Assembly (NCBI GenBank): GCA_027563935.2
Contig: JANVAS020000203.1
Location: 3,968,001-4,032,000 of the forward strand
DNA length: 64,000 nucleotides
Origin: Costus lasius
Lineage: Eukaryota > Streptophyta > Magnoliopsida > Zingiberales > Costaceae
Direction: 5' to 3'
Translations under genes and position numbers: made by a program
In this document: piece by piece, positions 21,284 through 31,801 of the stretch
How positions within the stretch are numbered: the first letter of the stretch is position 1
How the letters are laid out: every line of letters begins with the position of its first letter
The notes under the pieces: generated by a model
What the model saw: the letters and a program-made list of their open reading frames with translations, nothing else
What the model was told of the DNA's origin: nothing
Databases searched by the model: none

Positions 21284-22645
21284 CTCCTGAGAGAAACTTA
21301 GAATCGAAGATTTGTGATATGAAGGGAAGGAAGAGAGACATGTTTTATGAAAAAGTAAAATTTCAGATTTTATTTTTTTCATGAGCATGTAGAATTGCAT
21401 GAGTAAGTACTTGATTGTGCATGATGTTATGGTCATATGTCAAGCCCCAGAGCATGCCTGTGATGTATCCTTGTGAGGCCTGCGTGCCGCTTTTCTTTTT
21501 GCTTTTAACTAAGAAGAAGATTAGGGTGGCGCATCCACTTGGAGCAAGGTGCATGCTTGCTTGGTTGCGCATCCTTGCCTGATGGCGCAACAAGCTTCAA
21601 AGGTGGCACATCCTTGCATGGGGGCGCAAGTTAGGGTTTGGCCGAGCCTTGTGCTTGTGTGCTATCCCTCTTGTGGCTTGCTAAATGGCGCACCTTCCTT
21701 GGAGGAAGACCATGGCATTGGCCGAACCTTGTGGGTGTACCCCTAGGGTTTGAGAGCTAAACCATGGGAGAATGACCTTGGAGCCAACCTTGAAGATAGA
21801 GCTAGAGGTCGGCTAGGCTAGGTCTAATCTTGGGGCTTGAATCCTAGGTCAAGAGTTGAACCCCTTTTTAGCATGGATTGGTTCAATGTCTTGAATGGGC
21901 TATGATCACATCATCCTTTTATTGCTTTCTTTACAAAAGCTAAAGCATGCCTGTGATGTTTTATCGTTATGTTATCACCATAGGATTGCATGCCTGTAAT
22001 GATAGACATAAGATAAAACTGAGATGATGAGACCTTAAACAAAAACCCTCAATTAAAATATCAAGTCTAGTAGCCTTCTAACGCGTAGCCCTCACTAAGC
22101 TATCGATCAGTGGAGTTGTGAACTGTTTCCCACCCTCGTGGGACACACCCACTTATCTTTAGAAAGTGCGTGGTGGCAATGGTTTCCCCAGTCCAGTTTT
22201 AACCTGGGCGTCCCTTCGCAAGGAAACTCGTTGGCCCTGGGCATAACGGTTAGGAATGGACTTGACTAGATTTTCATGTGTGCTAGGCACATGATGAAAC
22301 TCTAGAGGCATCGTTGAGAGGTTAGGGTTTCATGCTGTATCCAGCCCTCGCTAGACATGAAATGCCTGGACTGTCTCAATAAGGGGAATTGCTTGGAGCA
22401 ATCGGCCGGTGCGCCCACCTTAGGAAACATGGGTCACTTTGTGCATCTCATCCCACCCTCGTGGGATGCGAAGCCCTGTGTGGAATGAGGATCTCATCTC
22501 ACTAGGAAATCTTGGATTTCTCGATTGACTTTGTGGGTTGTCAATTCGATTAAAAATAGTGGGAGCCATGGTCATTTAAAAGGCAAGTCCAGTTTAAATG
22601 ACTCGAAGTAGTACTAATCTGCTGTTTCTTGGTTGTTGTAGAACA
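21284..22645 (+). other. A leader, second part
   Basis: Continues the A leader after B and its GTAGA duplication (21279-21283). It keeps the 12-mer GGCCTGCGTGCC (21477-21488) seen in family 1 leaders. It also has two hairpins with the same loop, TCCCAC-CCTC-GTGGGA (22128-22143) and CATCCCAC-CCTC-GTGGGATG (22449-22468), at positions comparable to the twin palindromes of family 1. No coding sequence was seen. Confidence 0.75.
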
Positions 22646-23388
22646 ATGGCTATGAACAATAGCAGTTGGTCACTGCGATCTACCCTGGATAAGTTGGTTG
22701 GATCCAACTTACTGGATTGGTATATGAACTTGAGAATCGTGCTCAAGCTCGAGAGGAAGCTTTATGTTCTTGAGCGTCTTATTCCTGAGCCACTTCCATG
22801 CTCGGCCTCAGCGGCTGAGAGGGATGCTTATGATAAGCATCAGGTTGATACTTTGGAGGTTGCTAACCAACATGTCACTTGAATTTAAAGGGTGATATGA
22901 ATCGAAGAGTGCCTCTGAAATTATTTTAATCTAAGGCAGCTCTTTGATGAATTGGTTGAGCTCAATCCTGCTAAAGTTGATATTCAGTGTGTTAAGCCGA
23001 AAGGCTTGACCAAGGAACTGAAATTAAAGATGGATATGATCAGGAATAATAGGTGCTATTCATGTGGAGGGCCACCTCACATGTTGAAGGACATGTTGCA
23101 ACTTCAGAATGAGGAGAAGAAAGGCAAGGCCTTGTCTTCATGCTCAGGTATTTATGTTACCAAAGTCAACCTTTCTACTCCTATGACATGGGTATTGGAT
23201 ACCGCATGTGGAGTACGAATATGCAAAGGCTCAGAAAGGATAGATCGGTAAGGCCTAGAGAGATTGACCTACGGATAGGTAACAGGGCACAAGTTGCTGC
23301 TGTTGCCGTAGGAGTTTTTCTCCCTGCCTTCTGGACTTCAGTTAAAGCTAGACAATTGCTATTATGTACCTTCCCTTACCAAAACATT
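22646..23388 (+). pseudogene. A gag-protease, broken (first part of gag-pol)
   Basis: It starts MAMNNSSWSLRST at 22646 and aligns with the Gag of B, C and I. An 11-bp loss near a GCTAA repeat (about 22868) shifts the frame, and in-frame stops follow. About 120 residues of the capsid part are missing compared with family 1: the match jumps from LRQLF straight to the region before the zinc knuckle. The knuckle reads C-x2-C-x4-H-x4-M, so the fourth ligand is lost. Element F has the same deletion and the same Met. The protease motif WVLDTACG follows at about 23190. The gene is cut at 23389-23393 by solo LTR D and resumes at 25084. Confidence 0.88.
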
Positions 23389-23393
23389 GTATC

Positions 23394-25078
23394 TGTTGGG
23401 GTATGCCCTTAAGGCTAATGTTTGAGGCCTTGGGATTGTATCAGTATCATGTATAAACTCTTATGTTTATAAAGGCAATGGTTGTTATTCAGGTTGATAT
23501 ATTATCTGCTGCAATACATATACTTCTGAATAATGTCTCAATGCTGTTCAGCTAGGCTGACATGCACTTTTGTCCTTAGTCGAGATATCTTGGTGAACAT
23601 GAGACAGCCTTGATATGATTGAGACTAATATGTATTCTAATCTTATAGGATGCTTCGAGCATGGAATAAGATGTAGACTCATGGGTACATTGGATGTACT
23701 GGACAGACCCTACTAGGATATTCAATTGCTTGTCACAATGTGAATAATCCTTGATTGCAACAAGTGGCACATGTCCTCTGACTTGAGATCACTTGTGTTT
23801 CTAAATGATGATTGTCATTGTTTTGAGGTAGTTCAATATCATTTGAAACATAATGGTTATAGACTATCTTGGATAATGATCATGAGTCAGGTTAGGACAC
23901 TAGTGATAGATATAGGATTGCCGTCTCCTTGTTTAAGGAGTGTGATGTTCTGAAGGGGCCCCCCTGGATGAGATGATTGAGAAAGTGTATGGCCATACCC
24001 AGGTGACTATGTTCATCTGATCTAATCATGCTCATCATATTGGAGTTACATGCTTGACAGGCTTGTCCAATAAAGAACATCCAGTGGCAAAGGAATCATG
24101 TATGCCTAGTGAGTTGATTCACACTTGTGCTGTGTTTTGGGTGTAGTCTTAGAAGACTCTTTCCTTTATATCGGGAGACAGTGATGTGTTGCTAGATACC
24201 CCTCACTGATCGTGATAATGTAAGTTGTCATTACCGACATTTAAAGGAAACCCTTAGGGTCGCACAATTTGATGATATGGCTTACTTAAGTCAGATCGTG
24301 TGGACTGAATTGTTTGGGTTCAGTTTAAGGGGATTTAATCTCTGATTGTGAGTGAGATCTGGTCTAATCATGTTTGATTGATTAGGGCTTGAGATCGGTA
24401 AGCTTCGATCGAGAGAATGGATGCTAGATCAGTGAGATCAGGAGCATCATGAGATGAACGGTTAGATCTTGAACCTTTAGGGTTTAATATGATCTAGACC
24501 AAATCGTTTGGGTCAATTGGTCTTTGAACCAAACCAAAATGAACCGCTCATTGAGTGAGCGCATGGTTCAAGGGGAAAGGAGGTTGTGACTTGTTCACTT
24601 GGCGTGAACGCATGAGCGAGTGTGGGTTTCTATTTTTAGAAACCATGATCTCAAATGAGATCACGCCTCATGTAGGAATAGAATTATTCTATTCTTGTCT
24701 CTCTCTCTCGCCCATCTCTCTGAACGGCTACGCTCTCTCTCGGGTGGTGAAAGGTTGAAGCCTTGGAGAGGATTCGAAAAGAAAAGGAAGTCATCTCAGT
24801 CCCTTCCATTCGATCAAGACACTTGGAGATCCTTGCTAGCACAAGGAGCGACAAGGGTAGGCGATCTTCATCTTGTGTGCGCACCTTTTGGAGGAAAGCT
24901 TTTTCGGTTTCTGCTTCCAAGACGCCATCAGAGAAATGGCACTGGTATGAGTCGTCTAATTTTTACAAGTTAATCATATGATATGCATGCGATTTTGTTT
25001 AGAAACCCTAGCTTCCGTTGCTTTCAAAACCTCTTATATGCACCATAGGGTTTCGCCCCCTTCATGTGGGGACTTTCA
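23394..25078 (+). repeat. D: solo LTR of copia family 1
   Basis: A single 1685-bp LTR (TGTTGGGGTATGCCC... to ...GGGGACTTTCA) flanked by GTATC at 23389-23393 and 25079-25083. There is no internal region, so a full element was probably removed by recombination between its LTRs. It has GTATGGCCATAC at 23987-23998. Two successive inverted repeats follow, GGTTTCTA-TTTT-TAGAAACC (24625-24644) and TGATCTC-AAAT-GAGATCA (24646-24663). Confidence 0.94.
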
Positions 25079-25083
25079 GTATC

Positions 25084-27910
25084 CACTCCTTGCTTGGCAA
25101 AGAAAGGATTTAGGTTTGAAATAAAAGAGAACTTATGTTCTTTTTCTTTTGCAAACATGTTTTATGGGAAGGGTACTTTGTGCAATGGTCCGCATGTCTT
25201 GGACATGGTTAGCTCTATTTGTAACATAAATAATAAAAGGACCAAACTGAGTGGTTCAGTTGGTGCTTTCCTACGGCATTGTCGATTAGCCCATATAAAC
25301 AAGAATCGCATTCGACAACTCCATGCAAATGGGTTGCTAGATTCGAGTTCCTTGGAGGAACTTGATACATATGAGACTTGTTTATTAGGGAAAATGACAA
25401 AGACGCCCTTCACCAAGACTGGTGAGAGGGCAGGAGGTTTGTTGGATCTCATACATAGTGATGTGTGTGGGCTATTCAATAAACAAGCCAAAGGAGGGTA
25501 TAACTACTTCATCACATTTACTGATGACTTCAGTAGATATGGTTATGTCTACATGATGAGACATGAGTCTGAATCCTTTGAGAAATTTAAGGAGTTCAGA
25601 CATGAAGTAGAGAACCAGCTTGGTAGATCCTTTAAGGATCTTCGATCAGATCGTGATGGAGAGCACCTGAGCAGTGAATTCTTTGACTATCTGAGTAAGT
25701 GTGGGATCCTATCCCAACTCACTCCTCCTAGAGCACCTCGGTAGAATGGTGTATCTGAAAGGAGAAATCGAACCTTGTTGGACATAGTTCGGTCTATGAT
25801 GAGTCATGCAACTCTACCTCCCTCATTCTGGGGACATGCACTTGAAAAAGCTTCTCTAATACTGAATAATGTTCCATCTAAGAGTGTCTCAAAGATTCCA
25901 TATGAGGTATGGAATGGGAGACGCCCTAATCTCACTTTTATCAGGATCTAGGGATGTGAGGCTTATGTCAAACGTTAGGATTCTAGCAAGCTAGAACCTA
26001 GATCTGATAAGTGTATGTTTGTGGGGTACCCTAAGGAGACTAAGGGTTACTACTTCTATATTCCCACCGAGAACAAAGTTTTTGTTGCTCGGGGTGCGGT
26101 CTTTCTAGAGAAAGAATTTCTCATGAAAGAAGTTAGTGGGAGGAAGTTTGACTTGGACGAGGTCCAAGTGCAACCACAAGACATAGAGATGGGAACCTGA
26201 GCCACCTACAGCGGTTGCTAGGCAACCTGAGGCTCAGACACAGGCCCCACGTAGGTCTGGGAGGATTCGTCGTGCACCTGAGAGGTACGGGTCGCTGCCG
26301 ACCCAACACGATGGGATCTTCATCATTGAGGATGAACCCAGAACCTATGATGAGGCGGTCAGTGGACCAGACTCCGAGAGATGGCTTGAGGCCATGCGAT
26401 CCGAGATGGATTCCATGTCGGCTAACCAAGTCTGGGATTTGGTTGAGCTGCCTGATGGGGTAAAACCTATAGGGTGTAAATGGGTCTTCAAGAGGAAGAC
26501 AGACATGCATGGCAAAATAGTTACCTATAAGGGTAGACTAGTGGCTAAAGGATTTAAACAAGTCCACGGGGTGGACTATGATGAAACCTTCTCGCCAGTT
26601 GCCATGATCAAATCCATTCGGATTCTGCTTGCTATAGCTGCATATCATGACTATGAGATATGGCAGATGGATGTGAAGACAGCATTCCTTAACGGGAAGC
26701 TAACTAAGGATGTGTATATGACACAACCTAATGACTTCATCCATCCTGCAGATACTAGTAAAGTCTGCAGGCTAAAGAAATCCATTTATGGATTAAAGCA
26801 AGCATCTCGAAGTTAGAATCTTCAGTTTGATGAAGCTGTGAGAGATTATAGCTTTATCAAAAGTGAAGATGACGCCTGTGTCTACAAAAAATTCAGTAGG
26901 AGCTTGATGACTTTTCTGGTCATGTATGTCGATGACATACTACTCATCGGAAACGACATCCCTAGTCTTCAAGCTATGAAGACATGGTTAGGGAAATGTT
27001 TTGAGATGAAAGACTTAGGGGAGGCCGCCTATATTTTGGGTGTGAGGATCTACCGGGATAGATCCAAGATGCTCTTGGCCCTTAGTCACAGTACCCACAT
27101 TGATAAGGTCCTGGAGAGGTTCAACTTGGAGCAATCCAAGAAAGGATACCTTCCAGTGAGAGATGGCCTTACTCTCTCAAAGAGCCAGTGTCCTACAACA
27201 CAGGCTGAGAGGGATAACATGAGTCGAATTCCCTATGCTTCGGCAGTAGGATCAATCATGTATGCAATGTTGTGTACTAGACCAGATGTGGCATATGCTA
27301 TAAGCATAACCAGCCGATACCAATCCAATCCTAGTTTACAGCACTGGGTGGCTTTAAAGAATATCCTTGAGTATCCTGAAAGGGACTAAGGATTTATTCT
27401 ATAAAGTCTACGGGGGACAGGAAGAACTCAGTGTGCAGGGCTTCACTGATGAGTCGTTCCAGTCTGATCCTGACGACTTCAAATCGCAGACCAGCTATTA
27501 GTTTAAGATGGTTGGAGGTGCTGTATGCTGGAAGAACTTCAAGCAATCCACCATAGCTAATTCTACAACTGAAGCTGAGTATGTGGTTGCTTCTGAGGCA
27601 GCCAATGAAGCCGTTTGAATCAGGAAGTTCTTTTCTGAACTTCAGGTGGTTCCAAGTGCAATGGATCCCATTGAGCTATACTATGACAACAATGGGAACT
27701 GCACATACTGAGGAACCACGGTCTCATCAAAGGTCCAAACACATACTCAAGAGATTTCGCCTGATCAAAGAGATCATTGATCGAGGTGATGTCAAGATTA
27801 GCAGAATTGACACAGAGAGCAATCTAGCAGACCCACTGACCAAGGCTTTGGCGCAGCAGAAGCATGATGGTCGTACTAGAGATATGGGGTTGAGGTTGCT
27901 CAACCTCTAG
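25084..27910 (+). pseudogene. A integrase, RT and RNase H, broken (second part of gag-pol)
   Basis: Copia pol in the order integrase, RT, RNase H. Integrase finger and core (LIHSDVCG, RSDRDGEH, NGVSERRNRT), RT (MDVKTAFLNG, MYVDDILLIG) and RNase H remains are readable. In-frame stops include TAG at 25742-25744 (was Gln), 25949-25951 (was Trp), 25976-25978 and 26814-26816 (was Trp). Frameshifts occur near 26200, 27375 and 27700. The last residues before the stop at 27910 match those of E and F. The damage far exceeds what the young LTRs suggest. Confidence 0.9.
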
Positions 27911-27920
27911 GTCTTAGTGC

Positions 27921-27930
27921 AAGTGGGAGA
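27921..27930 (+). other. A polypurine tract
   Basis: AAGTGGGAGA one base before the 3' LTR, as in the other copia elements. Confidence 0.82.
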
Positions 27931-27931
27931 T

Positions 27932-30025
27932 TGTTGGTGTATATGCCCTAGGACCTAGTTTTGGTCCAACTTTGTACTACTTGACTCTGATATTAATATA
28001 TATCTTTCTGGCATTGTCGTTATCATTGTTTGTCTACACCTGCGATTGTGTACTTACATTATAATGTCCCTGGAGACAGATTGGATCTGTGCTCGAACTA
28101 TAGTCCCCAGTCGATGTACCTGAGTGGATATGGGACAACTCTGGTACTTGAAAGACTGGTATGTGGGCTGGTTAGGCACGTGGTGCTAACGCAGACACAT
28201 GGGTATATCATTGGAGGATATACTGGACAGACCCGCTGTGAGGCTATGACTTGGTGTCATGAGTTATCCTCACAAGTGACAGGAGATGCATTGATCCCTT
28301 GACTTGAGGTCATTGACCATTCTATATGGTTAGGGACTTGCTTTGATGCAACCTAACACCTTGCCGTAGTTGGGAGGTCATAACGGTTGTCATTGAGCAT
28401 GTCACGACCCATATGAGAAGGTCAATGGACAGACATAGGATTTGCCCCTTCCTTTGGGAAGTATGATATCCATGGAGCTCCCTTATGGTTCTATGACTGA
28501 GAGTGTATGGCCATACCCAGGTGAGAACCTGTTTTAGTCATAGCCATGTGATTGGATGAAAACAAGTGGTGACACACTTGTCCAATCGGATATCAGTACG
28601 GCAAAGAGACTGTAATGCATTTGTACCTAGTTGCGATGATGGGGATGTCGATGTCGATATCCATTCCAATAACCTGGGTAGCAGCGATGCACTGCTAGGT
28701 GCCACTCACTGCTTGTGATGACCTTTGGTTAGCACTGCCAGCGTTAGAGGAATCTACAGGGTCGCACACCTTGATACTCGAGTTTTCATATTGATCGGGT
28801 AGCCTTTAGATCGAGTTATTGGATAACTCGAATCTATTTGGGAGATTTCATCAGCGCCAATGGGCCTGATGAGATGGAAGAAACTTATTAGAGCCAACTT
28901 TCGTTTTTGGCATATTGATCAAATTAACCATGGTTAGCCTCATTTAACCATGGGTTAAATTGGATTGGATCCAATAGCTTGGTTAACATGCATAATGGAC
29001 TTTGGGCTTGGCCCATTGGTTAGTTGGGCTTGCTAATAAGTTGTATTGAAGGGCTATGAGGCTTGAAGGGTATAATGGGGATGAATTAATAGGATAGGCG
29101 CATATGGGATTCTAGTTGGGCTAGGATTTGCGCCTATGCCTTGTTTGGTATCTCCTAGGTGATTAAATCAAATTGGATTTGATTAAATCACACAAGATAA
29201 TTGATTGGATTGTGTTTGACAATTGTGGGCTGATTATTAACATAATTAGAGTCCTAATTGGATTAGGACTTGCGCCCAAGCCACATTAGGCAATCCATCA
29301 TATTGCCTTGACTAGGTCTAGGCGCATGGATGGGATTAATGCCTCATATGGCATGATATGGGCGCATATGGCTGATGCTTGCTTTGGCAAGTCTTAGGCG
29401 CATATGGGAGTGGAGATTTAATCAATATATTTGATTGGATAATCTCCTAGAATCATGCCCTAATTGTCAACACTTGCCATTCTCCCCTAACCGCCTCTTG
29501 CTCCTATAAATAAGCCCTTGCCGCCCCCTCTCTTCATGATGCTAATTCCTTGGAGGCGTGAAGCATTAGAGGGCGACGGCTTGGAGAAGCTTAGAGCTCT
29601 TCTTCTTCCATCAAGGGCGCAAGCATGCTTCTCCTCTTCCTTTCCTTGGCGCAAAGGAACAAGAAGGCTTGCGGCGTTCTCTTCTCCTTCCATCTCCTTG
29701 GCGCATCACATCTTGGTGGTGGCGCAAGTTGCTTAGAGGACTCTCCTAAGGCATGGATCTTCTTCCCGAGGCTAGCACCGAGCGAGGAAGAAGAAAACTT
29801 GAGGAATCCGTGTGTGCGAGACTGCAAAGGGCGAACACTTGGGCGCCTTCATCGACATCGGCTTCTAATTGCTTAAAGGTACTTACTATCACATCGTGTC
29901 GACCCCCTCGCAAGAGATCTTCACTGGGTTTTTCGGACTAGCCTGTTTCGGGGACATTCTTCCGCTGCGTAAAATGTATGTCCATGGCTCTGAAAATTGT
30001 AAAATGTCCCCGGGGTTTCCCAACA
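27932..30025 (+). repeat. A 3' LTR
   Basis: 2094 bp, equal in length to the 5' LTR and differing at about 14 sites, mostly transitions. Palindrome GTATGGCCATAC at 28505-28516; TATA box TATAAATA at 29505-29512. TATAG at 30026-30030 closes the target duplication. Confidence 0.96.
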
Positions 30026-30030
30026 TATAG

Positions 30031-31541
30031 GTGGCTGGTAAGGAGCAGGCAAATTAGGTTTAGGATTGTCTTTTTCACATGATTCATCTCCTTTAGGTTT
30101 ATCACCCTTTTGAGGTGGTAAACAAGTTTGGGGTTCCTCATATGAAGAGGATTCTCCTAACTCTAATTCCTCTTCATTATCATCAAGCCTTTTTTCAATA
30201 TTTTCAAACCTCCCTCTAGGTTCTCCTAGTTGTTTCCCACTTCTAGTAATGATGGCATTACAGTGCTCCCTAGGGTTTATCTCAGGTTTTGCAGGCAATT
30301 TCCCAGGGGGTTTGTAAGGTGCACTAGCTTGCTGGGCAATCTGATTTTTAAGAATTTTGTTGTGGGCTTCTACTCTTTCCAATCTGGAGTTGATTTGATG
30401 AAAACTTTCCTTAAATTCTTCAATTTGTCTTTTTTGATTTGACATGAGTTGGTCTTGCTTAGACATAAACTCTCCAATTTGTCTATTTTGATTTGACATG
30501 AGTTGGTTTTGCTTAGACATAAACTGATTTTGACTGGCCATAATTTTTTCAAGGATGGATTCTATATTTGAATTCTGATTTTGATTAAAATTCTAATTTG
30601 GTCTTTGATATCCTTTATTCTCAGTGTTTCCCTCTACATTGTTATTGTTTTTCCATGAAAGGTTGGGGTGATTTCTCCATCCAGGGTTATATGTACTAGA
30701 ATAGGGATCATTATATCTACTTTGATTATAGTTCCCTATAGCATTCACGTGTTCATTACCCTGATCAGCAACTATTCTACAATTTTCAGAAGTATGACCA
30801 TCACTGCATAGAATTAAAATTACTGCACAAAAAGTCTACCTTCTATGCTAAGGATCGCCATCCATCACCATAACCCTTACCTTGAGAAGGCTTGTAAAGT
30901 ACTCCTCTCTCAGCAGTCCATTGATTGTGATTCAATGCCATCTCCTCTAGCAGTCTGAAGGCAGCATCTGGTGTTTTGACCTGCAGCAACATCCACAGTT
31001 AATTTGATATTATTTGATAGTCCATAGTAAAAATTTTGCAGTAAAACCCAATCTTCAATGCCATGGTGAGGACACTTCCATTGTAGTTCATTGAATCTTT
31101 CCTAGGCCTCGCTGAATGACTCCCCATCTTTTGTGAAAAGTTTGTAATTTGATTTCTCAATTGAAGTGTCTTGCTTGGGGAGAAGTATTTCGTCAAGAAG
31201 GAATTTGACAGTTGATTCCAAGTTGTGAAGGTACCGGTTGGATGAGAATGAAGCCATGTCTTTGCCCAGTCCCTAAGAGAAAAAGGAAAAAGTCTTAATT
31301 TCAAAGCATCGTTAGAAACACCATTTATTTTGATAGTATCGCATAATTCCAAAAATAAAGACAAGTGTTGGTTGGGATCTTCCAGAGGAGATCCTCCAAA
31401 CTGGTTCTGTTGAATCATTGAAATAAAAGCAGGCTTAATCTCGAAGTTATTAGCCTCTATTGCTGGTCTAGCAATGCTTGAACGAATTTCTTGGGGATTA
31501 GGGGCTGCATAGTCTCTAAGTGTTCTCTGATTATCCCCCAT
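30031..31541 (-). pseudogene. Gy1 gag, damaged
   Basis: Minus-strand gag of an Athila/Tat-type gypsy element. It starts at ATG 31541 (MGDNQRTLRDYAAPNPQEI) and is open for 180 codons to 30999. This part covers a plant retrotransposon Gag domain with PLEDPNQHLSLFLELCDTIK and FPFSLRDWAKTWL. The frame then breaks. Remains with ALNHNQWTAERG can be read around 30900, and a second open stretch (30541 to the A insertion) carries an 18-residue tandem repeat, a Gln/Asn-rich helix-like region and an acidic linker. The cut by A at 30026-30030 joins it to 1-513. No clear zinc knuckle is left in the damaged middle. Confidence 0.82.
30413..30520 (-). repeat. 54-bp tandem duplication in Gy1 gag
   Basis: Two copies of an 18-residue unit, MSKQNQLMSNQNRQIGEF and MSKQDQLMSNQKRQIEEF, at 30520-30467 and 30466-30413. 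A partial unit (MASQNQF) precedes them. The repeat keeps the frame and probably extends a coiled coil. Confidence 0.8.
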
Positions 31542-31801
31542 CTCTGCAATTTCTTCTGGTGATGTCTCTTCTTATCTCAATTTCTTGTGCACTCTAGGTG
31601 TTCTATTGATTTCAAGATCCAATGGAACAAGTGGTCCTGACCTAAGACTTCTGCGCATGCAAAGTAATCAGATCAAGTTATTTCAAGAAAAATAGAAAAT
31701 AACAGAAATAAATAAAAATAGTAAATAAAACCTAGTCTAGCAATAATCTCAATATCTTCAATATTGACAAACTAAGGTCCCCAGCAACGGCGCCAAAAAC
31801 T
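31542..31801 (-). other. Gy1 leader
   Basis: Short A/T-rich leader of about 260 bp between the primer site and gag. No gene is seen. Confidence 0.7.
31778..31795 (-). other. Gy1 primer-binding site (Asp tRNA type)
   Basis: On the minus strand TGGCGCCGTTGCTGGGGA follows the LTR after six bases. This is the primer site of Athila/Tat-type plant gypsy elements, complementary to the 3' end of tRNA-Asp. It fixes the LTR end and the lineage. Confidence 0.88.

Larger units (their letters stand above)
514..30025 (+). mobile_element. A: Ty1/copia family 2 element, full length but split by nested insertions
   Basis: Two LTRs of 2094 bp each (514-2607 and 27932-30025) enclose an Angela-type copia element. 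TATAG is repeated at 509-513 and 30026-30030 as target duplication. The internal region is interrupted by B (with C inside it) at 2952-21278 and by solo LTR D at 23394-25078. Without these, A is about 9.5 kb. Primer site, leader, gag-pol in copia order (gag, protease, integrase, RT, RNase H) and polypurine tract are all present, but the reading frame is badly broken. By eye the LTRs differ at only about 14 positions. Confidence 0.95.
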
